Origin: Spirochaetaceae bacterium
GTDB lineage: Bacteria; Spirochaetota; Spirochaetia; SZUA-6; Bin103
Length of the DNA: 64,000 nucleotides
Assembly (NCBI GenBank): GCA_028821475.1
Contig: JAPPGB010000168.1
Location: forward strand, 1-64,000
Direction: 5' to 3'
Below, piece after piece: positions 8,580 to 18,039 of the stretch. The notes under the pieces were generated by a model. That model searched no databases. It had not been told where the DNA came from and saw only the letters and a program-made list of their open reading frames with translations. The first letter of the stretch is position 1; every line of letters begins with the position of its first letter. The position numbers were made by a program, and so were the translations under genes.

Positions 8580-9782
8580 GTGAAGGAATCTGGAACGGTG
8601 AACGGGTCCGAATCTGCCGGGCAGACGTCCGGGGGCCGCGCATTCTATCGTAATCGGGAGGATCTGGTGCCGGGCCGCCCGGCACCGGTCACCACCGTGG
8701 GCTTGCTGGGCTGGCTGCGCGCCAACCTGTTTGCGAGCTGGTTCAACACCATTCTGACCATCGCCGCTGTGCTGGTGCTGTGGCGCATCGTGCCACCCCT
8801 GCTGGGCTGGGCGCTGTTCGAAGCCGACTTCAGCGGCGTCACCGGCGAGGAATGCACCGGAGCGGGCGCGTGCTGGGCGTGGATCGACCAGCGCATTGCC
8901 CAATTCCTGTACGGTTTCTACCCCGCCGACTCATACTGGCGGGTCAATGTTGCCGTGATCCTGCTTATTCCCGCGGTAGCGTACATCCTGTTCGACAAGC
9001 TGCCCTACGCCCGTTACGGCCGCCGGTTCTCGATCGCGTACGTGTTCATCGCGGTCTTCCTGCTGGTCGGCGGGCTGCCGGTGCATGACGACAACGGCAA
9101 GGTCGTCGGCAACCTGTTCGGGTTCCACGGCATCTCCACCGATCAGTTCGGCGGATTCATGCTCAACCTGACGGCGGGACTCGCCGGTATCGTGTTGTCG
9201 CTGCCGATCGGCATCCTGCTCGCCCTGGGGAGGCGCTCGCGTCTGCCGGTGGTTCGATTCGCTTCCATCGGATTCATCGAGGTGATCCGCGGCGTGCCGC
9301 TGATCACGCTGCTGTTCGTGGCGGTCATCATCCTGGAACTGTTCCTGCCGCCGGGCGTCGGGCTCGACCAACTCGTGCGCGTGATGGTGATGATCACCGC
9401 GTTTTCGTCGGCCTACATGGCGGAGGTGATCCGCGGCGGCCTGCAGGCGATTCCCGACGGCCAGTACGAGGCGGCGCAGGCGATGGGGTTGAGCTACTGG
9501 AAGATGATGCGCCTGGTGATCCTGCCGCAGGCGCTCAAGATCGCCATCCCCGGCATCGTCAATACCTTCATCGGCCTGTTCAAGGACACCACGCTGGTGG
9601 TGACCATCGGACTGTTCGACATTCTCGGCCAGGCGCGGCTGCTGCAGACCAACCCGGATTGGATCGGCAAGGTCGATCACGAGACCTTCCTGATCGCCGC
9701 GCTGTTCTTCTTCGTGATCTGCTTTTCGATGTCGCGCTACTCGATCAACCTTGAGAAGCGGCTGGACACGACCCGGCGCTGA
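8580..9782 (+). CDS. aapM: general L-amino acid ABC transporter permease AapM
   Basis: 400 aa from the GTG chosen here. A TTG at 8538 (14 residues longer, overlapping aapQ) and a GTG at 8598 are alternatives, and none has a strong ribosome-binding site. It is the second permease of the aap system. A hydrophilic head (residues 1-45) is followed by several transmembrane segments and the EAA loop (YEAAQAMGLSYWKMMRLVIL). The VNTFIGLFKDTTLV segment is highly characteristic of polar amino-acid permeases. It forms a heterodimer with AapQ. Confidence 0.92.
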   Translation: MKESGTVNGSESAGQTSGGRAFYRNREDLVPGRPAPVTTVGLLGWLRANLFASWFNTILTIAAVLVLWRIVPPLLGWALFEADFSGVTGEECTGAGACWAWIDQRIAQFLYGFYPADSYWRVNVAVILLIPAVAYILFDKLPYARYGRRFSIAYVFIAVFLLVGGLPVHDDNGKVVGNLFGFHGISTDQFGGFMLNLTAGLAGIVLSLPIGILLALGRRSRLPVVRFASIGFIEVIRGVPLITLLFVAVIILELFLPPGVGLDQLVRVMVMITAFSSAYMAEVIRGGLQAIPDGQYEAAQAMGLSYWKMMRLVILPQALKIAIPGIVNTFIGLFKDTTLVVTIGLFDILGQARLLQTNPDWIGKVDHETFLIAALFFFVICFSMSRYSINLEKRLDTTRR

Positions 9783-9814
9783 CGGCGGCCGGAGTGAGCT
9801 GAACGGAGCACCGC

Positions 9815-10567
9815 ATGTCAGGAAATACCACCGCCACCGAGCCGATCATCCGCATCACCGGCCTCAACAAGTGGTTCGGCACGCTGCATGTCCTGCGCGA
9901 CATCGACCTGGAGGTGGAGCGGCAGGAGCGCATCGTGATCTGCGGGCCGTCGGGATCGGGCAAGTCCACGCTGATTCGCTGCATCAACCGGCTCGAGGAG
10001 CACCAGCGCGGCTCGATCGTGGTCGAAGGTACCGAGTTGACCAACGAGTTGAAGAACATCGACGCCATTCGCAGCGAGATCGGCATGGTGTTCCAGCAGT
10101 TCAACCTGTTCCCGCACCTGACGGTGCTGGAGAACTGCACGCTGGCGCCGATCTGGGTACGCAAGATGGCGCGCGCCGACGCCGAGCAGCAGGCGATGGA
10201 GTTCCTGGAGCGGGTGAAGATCCCGGAGCAGGCGCACAAGTATCCGGGCCAGCTCTCCGGCGGCCAGCAGCAGCGCGTCGCCATTGCCCGGTCACTGTGC
10301 AAGCGGCCCAAGATCATGCTGTTCGACGAGCCCACGTCGGCGCTCGACCCCGAGATGATCAAGGAGGTGCTCGACGTGATGATCGACGTCGCGCAGTCGG
10401 GCATGACCATGCTGGTAGTGACCCACGAGATGGGTTTCGCCTCCCAGGTCGCCGATCGCGTGATGCTGATGGACCAGGGCCAGATCATCGAGCAGAACAC
10501 CCCCGGCGAGTTCTTCAACAACCCGCAGTCCGACCGCACCAAGCTGTTCCTCAGCCAGATCCTGTAG
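9815..10567 (+). CDS. aapP: general L-amino acid ABC transporter ATPase AapP
   Basis: 250 aa, the standard length of GlnQ/AapP ATPases. Walker [11 protein letters not shown]-loop [12 protein letters not shown], signature [15 protein letters not shown], Walker [16 protein letters not shown] and H-loop VVTHEMGFA are all intact. It energises AapQM from the cytoplasm. GGAG precedes the ATG, 32 nt after aapM. Last gene of the operon. Confidence 0.95.
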   Translation: MSGNTTATEPIIRITGLNKWFGTLHVLRDIDLEVERQERIVICGPSGSGKSTLIRCINRLEEHQRGSIVVEGTELTNELKNIDAIRSEIGMVFQQFNLFPHLTVLENCTLAPIWVRKMARADAEQQAMEFLERVKIPEQAHKYPGQLSGGQQQRVAIARSLCKRPKIMLFDEPTSALDPEMIKEVLDVMIDVAQSGMTMLVVTHEMGFASQVADRVMLMDQGQIIEQNTPGEFFNNPQSDRTKLFLSQIL

Positions 10568-10601
10568 TGCCCGCCGTCGCCGGGTGAAGCGGTAGCCGGA
10601 C

Positions 10602-13600
10602 GTGCCGCTGAACTTTCCGAGAGCCGAGCCGGTCGACTTGCGGGCGGCATTCGACGCCCTTTCGACCGAGGAGCGGCTGACCGCGCTGGCCGCCGGCGTG
10701 GTGAGCCCGGTGCCGTACGAGGCGCGTGAGTTGGCGCGCATGCTGCGCAACGCGGACGTGCGCATCCACAAGCGGCACGTTACGGTTGCGGTGGTGGAGC
10801 AGGCGTGCGGCGCCCTGCAGCGGCGCGGTGTGCTGTTCGGGCTGCGCGCAATGGACCACGTTGTGGCGGCGCAGGCTTGGGCGCCGTGGCTGACCCTGGA
10901 GGCACGGCGGGTGGACCTGCTGGAGCGCCTTTGGGCTGCCTTTCAGGCGGAGCGCAACACCTACTACTGGCACTTATGGGAGCAGCAGGCGCAACGCGAT
11001 ACCGCCCGGCTCCGCTACGCCACCGTAACCGGGCGATTCGACCTCGTGTCAGCAAAGATCAAGCCGGAGAACTGGGCGTTCCTGGCACAGCCGGGGGCAC
11101 TCGTGCTGCTGGACTCGTTGCCCGAACGGTTCCGGGAGATGGCGCTGCGCGGCTGCCTGAGCGAGGCGGTCAACCTGGCCGCCGCTCCCGACCCGGTGAT
11201 CGCCGCCTGCCGCGATTACGCCCGCGACCTGGAACCGTACGCCGCGGACATCGCCCTGATCCGGGTGCTGCAGGGGCGTTTCGGCGAAGTCGAGACCACC
11301 TTCGATCAACTGACGGAGGCCGAGCAGGGCAGCAAGCGGGCGCGGGTCGGCCGCACCGCGGCGGGCGGCCTGGTGGCGATGCTGCGCGGCGACGACGACA
11401 CGGCGCTGCAGGCGATCGAGAACGCGATCGCGATCGAAAAGGAGGGCACCAGGAAGCGGACCGCGTTTCCGGATTCGGTGCCGTTCGCGCTGTCGCTGCT
11501 CTCCCTGGTGCGTGCCGACACACCGGCGGCCCGTAGCCGGCTCGATGCGCTGTTGACGACGGGCCAGCGGCAGCGGATTGCGGAGCCGATCGTGTCAGCG
11601 GTGGCGTACGCGGCAGAACTGCGCGCCGGTGCCGCGGCCGTCCGCGAAATCGACGTCGGCGCGGGGGGATCGTGCCTGAATGCGCTGCTCGACGGGTGGG
11701 CGTGCTGCTGGTCCAAGCTCGGCCGCGGCTCCGTGCCGTACGTGCCTCCGGGTACGGCGCGGACGCTCGGCTACTACGTCGGGCAGCTCGCCAGCTATGG
11801 CTTCTCCTGGGCGTTGGCGGAGTTCCTGGCGATAGTCGGCTGCGCCGGCGCGCCGCTCGACCCGCGTGACGGAAAGTCGTACGCGGCGGCCGGACGGCAG
11901 GCGGCGGCGATGCACGGGCAACTCGGTACGCGCACGCTCACCACGCTGGTTCCGGGGCCGGTGGCGGAGTGGGAGTACGGCCTCAAGGCTCTGGAGCAGT
12001 TCGCCTACGATACCAGCACCTCGCCGCCGCGGCGAGAGAAGGGTAGCGCGCGCGAGGGCCAGATTCGGCTGGTGTGGGACTTGGTCGACATCGGCGACTA
12101 CCTGGCGGTGACGCCGCGCGAGCAGCGCGGCTACCGCAGCGGTACCTGGTCAAAGGGCCGCGCGCGCACGCTGCGCTGGCTTGCCACGGCGGCGGACACC
12201 GCCAAGTTTCCGCACGCACAGGATCGCGCGGCGGCGGCGGCGGCGGTGCGGCACGGCGCGGGAGCGGGCAAGCCGGTACCGGTCGAGGCGCTGCTGTTCG
12301 AGCTGGCCGGTCACCCGCACGTGGTCGACGAGGCCGGTGACCCGGTGGAGGTCGTGCGCGCCGAGCCGGAACTGCTGATCGAGCAAACCGCCACCGGGCT
12401 GCGCGCGATGCTGGCGCCCGACTACTGGGAGGATGACCGCTTCCACGCCTGGATGGCCGATGCGCGACGCTGCGAGGTGATCCGCCTCACCGACGCGCAC
12501 CGGCGTCTGCGGACCATCATTCCACCTGGCGGCTTGGACCTGCCGGCCGGTGCCCGCGCGCGGCTGCTGGAGGCGGTGTCGGCGCTGGTGGCGGTGGTCC
12601 GCATTCACGGCGGCGTGGAGGGCGGCGCCGGCTCGGCGCGCCAGGTGGAGGCCGACCCGGAGCCGCGGGTGCGGCTGGAGCCGTACCGCGGCGGGGTGAG
12701 CGCCGAGGTGGTGGTGGAACCGATCGGCGGGTCGGAAACGCGCTTCATGCCGGGCGCCGGCGGTACGCTGGTGTTCGCTCAGCTCGCCGGCGAGGCGGTG
12801 CAGGCGCGCCGCGACCCGGCCGCCGAGCGTGCCGCCGCCGAGCGCCTGCTGGAGGCGTGCCCGCGGCTCGCGGCCGGCGTGCCGGGGTTGTGGTCGGTGG
12901 AATTGCCGGAGGCCGCCGACGCGCTGGAGCTGCTGGAGCAACTCGACGCCGCCGGCGCGCGCTGCCTGTGGCCGCAGGGCGAGCGGTTCCGGATCGTGAC
13001 GCGCGCGGACAGCGGCAAGCTGCGGTTGCGCATCAAGACCGTCGAGGACTGGCTGCAGGCATCCGCCGAGTTGCGCATTGATCCGCAGCGCACCGTCGAC
13101 CTGAAGCAGTTGTTCGCCGCCCTCGACGCCAACCCCGGTTCGCGCTTCCTGGAGCTCGGTGCCGGCGAGTTCGTGGCGCTTACCGAGTCGTTCCGCCGCC
13201 AGTTGGAGGATCTGCAGGCCGTGTCGAGTCCGGCGGCCGGTGGAGCGGTGCGCGTGGCGCCGGTGGCCGCGGTTGCCCTGGAGGAGTTGATCGACCAGGC
13301 GCAACTCGGCGCCGACCGGCAATGGCGCGACCTTGAGCGGCGGCTGCGCGAGGCGCGGGAGTTCGAGCCGGAGGTGCCGAGCACCCTGCAGGCGGAACTG
13401 CGGCCCTACCAGGAGGTAGGCTTCGGCTGGCTGGCCCGCCTCAGCCGCTGGGGCGCGGGCGCCTGTCTGGCCGACGACATGGGTCTGGGCAAGACGGTGC
13501 AGGTGCTGGCGCTGCTGCTGGAGCGCGCCGCCGGGGGCCCGGCGCTGGTGGTGGCGCCCACCTCCGTGGTGGCCAACTGGCTCGACGAGGCGCGCCGCTT

Positions 13601-14795
13601 CGCGCCGACGCTGAACGCGGTGCCTTACGTGGGGCCGGACCGGGCAGCGCTACTCGCCGGCGAGCCGGGTCCGTTCGACCTGGTCGTGACCACCTATACG
13701 CTGTTGCACCTGGACGCGGAGCGGCTGGCCTCCGTGAGGTGGCACAGCGCAGTGCTCGATGAAGCGCAGGCGATCAAGAACCGGAACACCAAGCGCGCCC
13801 GCGCCGCTCGCGCGCTGCGGGCGGACTTTCGTGCCGTCACCACCGGCACCCCGATCCAGAACCACGTGTCCGATCTGCACTCCCTGTTCAGCTTCATCAA
13901 CCCCGGCCTGCTGGGATCCGCGCAGCAGTTCAGCCGCAACTTCGCGCGCGCCGCCGAGGGCAACACGGACGGCGCCGTGCAGGCGCGGACGCGGCTGCGC
14001 CGGCTGGTGGCGCCGTTCATCCTGCGCCGCCTGAAGAGCGAGGTGCTCGACGACCTGCCCGCGCGCACCGAGATCACCCTGCACGTGGAGATGTCGCCGG
14101 CGGAGGCGTCGTTCTACGAGGCGCTGCGCCGCCGCGCCATGGAGGACCTGGAGGCGCTGGCGGCGGCCGGGCCGCCCGCCGGCGGCGATGGCCGGCTGGA
14201 GATCCTGGCGCACCTGACGCGGCTGCGCCGCGCCTGCTGCAACCCGGCGCTGGTGCGCCCGGAGGGGGCGCCGGCGAGCTCCAAGCTGGCGGTGTTCGGG
14301 GAGACCCTGGCCGAGCTGCTCGCCAACCGCCACAAGGTGCTGGTGTTCTCGCAGTTCGTGAGCCACCTGAAGCTGATCGAGACCTGGCTGCGCAAGGAGG
14401 GGATCGGCTACCAGTACCTGGACGGCAGCACCGCGGTCGGCGCCCGGCGCGAGCGCATCGCCGCGTTCCAGGCCGGGCAGGGCGACGTGTTCCTGATCTC
14501 GCTGACCGCCGGCGGGGTGGGGTTGAACCTGACCGCCGCCGACTACGTCATCCACATGGACCCGTGGTGGAACCCGGCGGTGGAGGACCAGGCGTCCGAC
14601 CGCGCCCACCGCATCGGCCAGACCCGCCCGGTCACCATCTACCGGCTGGTCACCAAGGGCACCATCGAGGAACAGATCGTCGACCTGCACCATCACAAGC
14701 GCGACCTCGCCGACCGCCTGCTCGAAGCCGGCGACACCCCCGCCCGCCTCGACCCCGCCGAACTGCTCGCCCTGCTCCGCCACCCTCCCGCCTGA
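10602..14795 (+). CDS. SNF2-family DEAD/DEAH ATPase (HepA/RapA-like), long N-terminal extension
   Basis: 1397 aa. The C-terminal 470 residues form a complete SNF2 motor: LRPYQEVGFGWL near 930, Walker A DDMGLGKTVQVLALL near 958, VVAPTSVVANWLDE, DEAQ box (LDEAQAIKN) near 1053 and TGTPIQNHVSDLHSLFSF. The helicase C domain follows (VLVFSQFVSHLKLIETWL; LTAGGVGLNLTAADYVIHMD; DRAHRIGQTRPV). It should translocate on DNA and remodel protein-DNA or RNA-polymerase complexes. Residues 1-900 are mostly helical and Ala/Arg-rich, and I do not recognise domains there. GTG start 35 nt after aapP. Stand-alone SNF2 proteins of this size also occur in defence loci, but no partner is adjacent. Confidence 0.88.
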   Translation: MPLNFPRAEPVDLRAAFDALSTEERLTALAAGVVSPVPYEARELARMLRNADVRIHKRHVTVAVVEQACGALQRRGVLFGLRAMDHVVAAQAWAPWLTLEARRVDLLERLWAAFQAERNTYYWHLWEQQAQRDTARLRYATVTGRFDLVSAKIKPENWAFLAQPGALVLLDSLPERFREMALRGCLSEAVNLAAAPDPVIAACRDYARDLEPYAADIALIRVLQGRFGEVETTFDQLTEAEQGSKRARVGRTAAGGLVAMLRGDDDTALQAIENAIAIEKEGTRKRTAFPDSVPFALSLLSLVRADTPAARSRLDALLTTGQRQRIAEPIVSAVAYAAELRAGAAAVREIDVGAGGSCLNALLDGWACCWSKLGRGSVPYVPPGTARTLGYYVGQLASYGFSWALAEFLAIVGCAGAPLDPRDGKSYAAAGRQAAAMHGQLGTRTLTTLVPGPVAEWEYGLKALEQFAYDTSTSPPRREKGSAREGQIRLVWDLVDIGDYLAVTPREQRGYRSGTWSKGRARTLRWLATAADTAKFPHAQDRAAAAAAVRHGAGAGKPVPVEALLFELAGHPHVVDEAGDPVEVVRAEPELLIEQTATGLRAMLAPDYWEDDRFHAWMADARRCEVIRLTDAHRRLRTIIPPGGLDLPAGARARLLEAVSALVAVVRIHGGVEGGAGSARQVEADPEPRVRLEPYRGGVSAEVVVEPIGGSETRFMPGAGGTLVFAQLAGEAVQARRDPAAERAAAERLLEACPRLAAGVPGLWSVELPEAADALELLEQLDAAGARCLWPQGERFRIVTRADSGKLRLRIKTVEDWLQASAELRIDPQRTVDLKQLFAALDANPGSRFLELGAGEFVALTESFRRQLEDLQAVSSPAAGGAVRVAPVAAVALEELIDQAQLGADRQWRDLERRLREAREFEPEVPSTLQAELRPYQEVGFGWLARLSRWGAGACLADDMGLGKTVQVLALLLERAAGGPALVVAPTSVVANWLDEARRFAPTLNAVPYVGPDRAALLAGEPGPFDLVVTTYTLLHLDAERLASVRWHSAVLDEAQAIKNRNTKRARAARALRADFRAVTTGTPIQNHVSDLHSLFSFINPGLLGSAQQFSRNFARAAEGNTDGAVQARTRLRRLVAPFILRRLKSEVLDDLPARTEITLHVEMSPAEASFYEALRRRAMEDLEALAAAGPPAGGDGRLEILAHLTRLRRACCNPALVRPEGAPASSKLAVFGETLAELLANRHKVLVFSQFVSHLKLIETWLRKEGIGYQYLDGSTAVGARRERIAAFQAGQGDVFLISLTAGGVGLNLTAADYVIHMDPWWNPAVEDQASDRAHRIGQTRPVTIYRLVTKGTIEEQIVDLHHHKRDLADRLLEAGDTPARLDPAELLALLRHPPA

Positions 14796-15014
14796 CCGGA
14801 CGCGGCTTCAGCCGTCCTCAGGCGCCGGCGGGCGTCTCGGCGCCGACGCCGCCAAGTCGATCCAAACCTGTGCTAAGCCGGTCTATGCCTGGCAACGAAC
14901 GAAACGGCCGGCAGGGTGTCGACGGATCCGCCGCGGGTTCGGTCCGCGACGGAAGTGGTCAGCGGCCGGGTCGGTGGTGCACACACCGGCGGTACGTCCA
15001 CGCGCCAAACTGGC

Positions 15015-15599
15015 TCAGGTCCCGTCCGAGTTCCCTGCGGCGACGCCGCTCCCTCCGGCCGGCGCCGCGCCCACGCGGGCCAGGAAGTCGGCGCTGGTGT
15101 CGCATTGCACCAGCCAATCGCCGATGTCGGCCAGACGCTCGGTGTCGGTAATCGGTGCCAGCAGCTCTGCCAGACGGGCGGCGGTGTCCGCGCCGTAGCG
15201 CGACGCCGCCATTCGGCACAGCAGCGCCCGTTCGGCCTGGAGTCCTTGTTCGAGGCCGCGCTCAAGGCCCCGCTCAAGGCCCTGCTCAAGGCCCTGCTCA
15301 AGACCCTGCTCAAGACCCCGCTCAAGACCCCGCTCAAGACCCTGCTCGAGGCCCTGCTCGAGGCCCTGCTCAAGGCCCTGCTCAAGGCCCTGCTCAAGGC
15401 CTTCCTTCAGCCACTCCTTGGGCCACTCGGCCGCTCGTTCTACCAACGTCATGCTCACGTCCTCCAACTTCCGTATCGGCGGCAACTCCACCCCGCGCGG
15501 CACCAGCCGCTCCACGATCTGCCGCATCCAGTCCGCAAACGCCCGCCGCACCTGCACACGGGGGAAAGCGAAAATGCGCTTGTAGTTCTCGTCGTGCAT
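15015..15599 (-). CDS. Rpn-family protein lacking the nuclease core (internal deletion derivative)
   Basis: 194 aa. The first 15 residues (MHDENYKRIFAFPRV) equal the start of the full-length Rpn copies at 20987 and 27415. The sequence then jumps straight to QVRRAFADWMRQIVERL, equivalent to residue 200 of the 27415 copy. About 184 residues, including the PD-(D/E)xK-type core, are missing, but the frame is kept. A KEGL unit followed by 13 EQGL/ERGL tetrapeptides forms a long charged helix, and the C-terminal tail matches the other copies. The protein cannot be an active nuclease. It may be dead, or may act by co-assembling with intact copies. The frame is also open 50 codons upstream of the start chosen here. 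Confidence 0.75.
   Translation of the reverse strand: MHDENYKRIFAFPRVQVRRAFADWMRQIVERLVPRGVELPPIRKLEDVSMTLVERAAEWPKEWLKEGLEQGLEQGLEQGLEQGLEQGLERGLERGLEQGLEQGLEQGLERGLERGLEQGLQAERALLCRMAASRYGADTAARLAELLAPITDTERLADIGDWLVQCDTSADFLARVGAAPAGGSGVAAGNSDGT
15248..15405 (-). repeat. 12-bp coding tandem repeat (EQGL/ERGL units), Rpn copy 1
   Basis: About 13 imperfect 12-bp units, mostly CAAGGCCCTGCT or CAAGACCCCGCT on the plus strand, encode EQGL/ERGL tetrapeptides on the minus strand. The same repeat occurs with about 5 units in the 20987 gene and 10 in the 27415 gene, so the array length varies between paralogues. Confidence 0.85.
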
Positions 15600-15822
15600 C
15601 GCGTCCGGCAGAAACATGGTGCGTTGCATGCGCTCGTTGCAAGCGCCGCCGCGCGGACCTCTTGAACAGCGCATCGCTGAGCAGCGCAGGGCGGGTAAGC
15701 GCCGGGCGGGGGTAACCGCCGGCGATCGCTGATCTGCCGGACAGCGCAACGAGAATCACCAGAATCACGCCCGGTCGGCAGGCGGGGCGAGTATCGGTAC
15801 ACTGGGAACGTGGTGGATCGCC

Positions 15823-16431
15823 GTGATCGATGACCGAGCGACCGTGCCGGCCGAGCCTGACGACGATGGCGGCAAGCCGACCGCGTACGGCGTGCCGAAG
15901 CTCAGGCGGCAGGTGTTGCAGAAGCTGGCGGACGCCTTTGCCGACGACAACCTGGAGCTGGCCGAGTACGAGCGCCGGGTGCGGGCCGCCGAGCTGGCCA
16001 CCACCATCGGCGAGCTGGAGGCCGTGGTCGCCGACTTTCCGGGCGACGGCGTACGCGAACCACGGGCGACCGGGGCGGTGGCCGCGGCCGGTGCCGCGGT
16101 TACCGTGATGGGCGACCGGGAGATGGAAGTCCACGAGGCAGGCGATGTCCCGAGCTTCGTGATCAACGTCATGGGCAATACCCGCATCGACCTGAGCGCG
16201 GCGCCGCCTGGGGTGTACGACTTGCGCATCTGCTCCGTGATGGGCGACGTGCAGGTGGCCGTTCCGCCCGGCAGCCAGGTCAACCGCACGCTGTGGAGCA
16301 TGATGAGCGACGTGAAAACGCGCCCGTCGAAGGCCAAACGTCCGGCCGCGGCACGCTTCAACAGTCACCAGGTCAATCTTGCCGGATTCAGCCTGATGAG
16401 CGACGTGATAATCCGAGAGGAGCAAACATGA
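15823..16431 (+). CDS. DUF1707 domain protein with LiaF-like C-terminus
   Basis: 202 aa. Residues about 20-75 fit the DUF1707 (SHOCT-like) module (QKLADAFADDNLELAEYERR, AAELATTIGELEAVVADFP). Residues about 90-200 resemble the beta-rich LiaF/DUF2154 'cell-wall-active antibiotic response' domain (VMGNTRIDLSAAPPGVYDLR, SVMGDVQVAVPPG). There is no transmembrane segment, so it is probably cytoplasmic or membrane-associated. The function is not established; relatives are linked to envelope stress sensing. The stop overlaps the GH32 start as ATGA (16428-16431), implying coupled translation. Confidence 0.75.
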   Translation: MIDDRATVPAEPDDDGGKPTAYGVPKLRRQVLQKLADAFADDNLELAEYERRVRAAELATTIGELEAVVADFPGDGVREPRATGAVAAAGAAVTVMGDREMEVHEAGDVPSFVINVMGNTRIDLSAAPPGVYDLRICSVMGDVQVAVPPGSQVNRTLWSMMSDVKTRPSKAKRPAAARFNSHQVNLAGFSLMSDVIIREEQT

Positions 16432-18026
16432 AACACAGGGAAATTACACTCGATCACCCCTACCTGATCCTGCCCGTGCGCCGCGGCCCGGTGAGTGGCC
16501 GCATGCGGGTAGCCGCCGCAGGTGGCGAGGTGCGCGAGTTCGACATCGAGCTCGGCGACGACGCCGCCAGCGACTACGACGTATTCAGCGACTTCGGAGC
16601 GCACCTGGGCGCGACGTTGAGGGTGGAGTACGAGGGCGCGGCGTCCCTGGAGGGGGTGCACGTCGCCGCCGAGCCGCCGGGGACCGCCGAGCGGTACGGG
16701 GAGCCGCTGCGCCCGCAGTTCCACTTCTCGTCGCGGCGCGGCTGGCTGAACGATCCGAACGGACTGGTCCACTACGACGGCACCTTTCACCTGTTCTACC
16801 AGCACAACCCGTACGGCACAGAGTGGGGCAACATGCACTGGGGTCACGCGACCAGCAGCGACATGCTGCACTGGCGTGAAGGGCCGGTGGAGCTCTATCC
16901 GGACGAGTTCGGCACCATGTTCACCGGCTGCGCGGTGGTCGACCGCGACAACACCTCCGGCCTGGGCAGCGGTTCCCACCCGCCGATCGTGCTGCTGTAC
17001 ACCGCGGCCGGAAAGACGCCGGAAGACTTCACCCAGTGCCTGGCGTTCAGCGCCGATGGCGGCGCCACCTGGCAGAAGTATGACGGCAACCCGGTGCTGC
17101 CGCAGGAGGCGCCCTCCAACCGCGACCCCAAGGTGATCTGGCATGCCCCGACCGGGCGCTGGATCATGGCGCTCTACCTGCACCGCACCGAGTACGCCCT
17201 GTACGCGTCGCCCGACCTGATCCACTGGGAGAAGACCTGCGACCTCGACCTGCCGCAGTGCACGGAGGTGCCGGACTTCTTCCCGCTGGCGGTGGACGAC
17301 GACCCCGGCGACGAGCGCTGGGTGTTCTGGGGCGCCAACACCACCTACCTCACCGGCAGCTTCGACGGCCGCACGTTCACGCCGGAGGGCGGGCCGAAGC
17401 GTCTGCAACCGGTCGGCGCGCACTACGCCGCGCAGACGTTCAGCGACCTGCCCGCCGGCGACGGGCGGCGCATCATGATGGGCTGGATGCGCCAGCCGCT
17501 GCCCGGCATGCCGTTCTCGCAGTTCATGAGCGTGCCGCACACCCTGCACCTGCGCCGCCACGGCGGCGACGTGGTGCTGACCACCGCCCCGATCCGCGAG
17601 TTGGAGGCGCTGCGCGCGGCGAGCTGGCAGGCCTCGGACCGGGCGCTGGCCGACGGCACCGGCGTGCACGCGGAGGTGGCGGGCGAGCTGCTCGACGTGG
17701 AGGCGACCATCGAGCTGGGCGGCGCCGATGCCGCCGGCATCGCGGTGCGCGGCGTCAACGTGTGGTACGACCGCCGCACCGGCGGCCTGTACAACGGCTC
17801 GTATGGCGCGCAGATCGCAGCCGGCCTGGACAGCGTCGACCTGCGCGTGCTGGTCGACCGCGCGTCGGTGGAGGTGTTCGCCGACGGGGGCCGGGTGATG
17901 CTGGCCGGCGGCATCGTGCTGGCGCCGGGCGCCGATCCGGTGCGCTTCTTCGCCGCCGGCGGCGGCGCCCGCTTGCGGCAGGCGCGCGTGTCGACGCTGC
18001 GCCCGGTGTGGCCGGCGACCGGTTAG
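16428..18026 (+). CDS. glycoside hydrolase family 32 (fructan/sucrose hydrolase)
   Basis: 532 aa from the ATG preceded by GAGAGGAGC; the frame is open upstream inside the previous gene. The five-bladed GH32 propeller signatures are clear. The nucleophile motif WLNDPNG is near residue 106, RDP (NRDPKVIW) near 231 and the acid/base motif EVPD near 280. A C-terminal beta-sandwich follows (VDLRVLVDRASVEVFADGG). It hydrolyses terminal beta-fructofuranosides (sucrose, inulin or levan). About 100 residues precede the propeller and there is no signal peptide, so it probably acts in the cytoplasm on imported sugars. It starts an operon-like run with a sulfatase and a small membrane protein. Confidence 0.92.
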   Translation: MKHREITLDHPYLILPVRRGPVSGRMRVAAAGGEVREFDIELGDDAASDYDVFSDFGAHLGATLRVEYEGAASLEGVHVAAEPPGTAERYGEPLRPQFHFSSRRGWLNDPNGLVHYDGTFHLFYQHNPYGTEWGNMHWGHATSSDMLHWREGPVELYPDEFGTMFTGCAVVDRDNTSGLGSGSHPPIVLLYTAAGKTPEDFTQCLAFSADGGATWQKYDGNPVLPQEAPSNRDPKVIWHAPTGRWIMALYLHRTEYALYASPDLIHWEKTCDLDLPQCTEVPDFFPLAVDDDPGDERWVFWGANTTYLTGSFDGRTFTPEGGPKRLQPVGAHYAAQTFSDLPAGDGRRIMMGWMRQPLPGMPFSQFMSVPHTLHLRRHGGDVVLTTAPIRELEALRAASWQASDRALADGTGVHAEVAGELLDVEATIELGGADAAGIAVRGVNVWYDRRTGGLYNGSYGAQIAAGLDSVDLRVLVDRASVEVFADGGRVMLAGGIVLAPGADPVRFFAAGGGARLRQARVSTLRPVWPATG

Positions 18027-18039
18027 CGGGGCATCAGAT

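Noticed and set aside
15248..15405. Possible CRISPR array
   Set aside because: The 12-bp units are contiguous with no unique spacers and encode EQGL in the Rpn frame.
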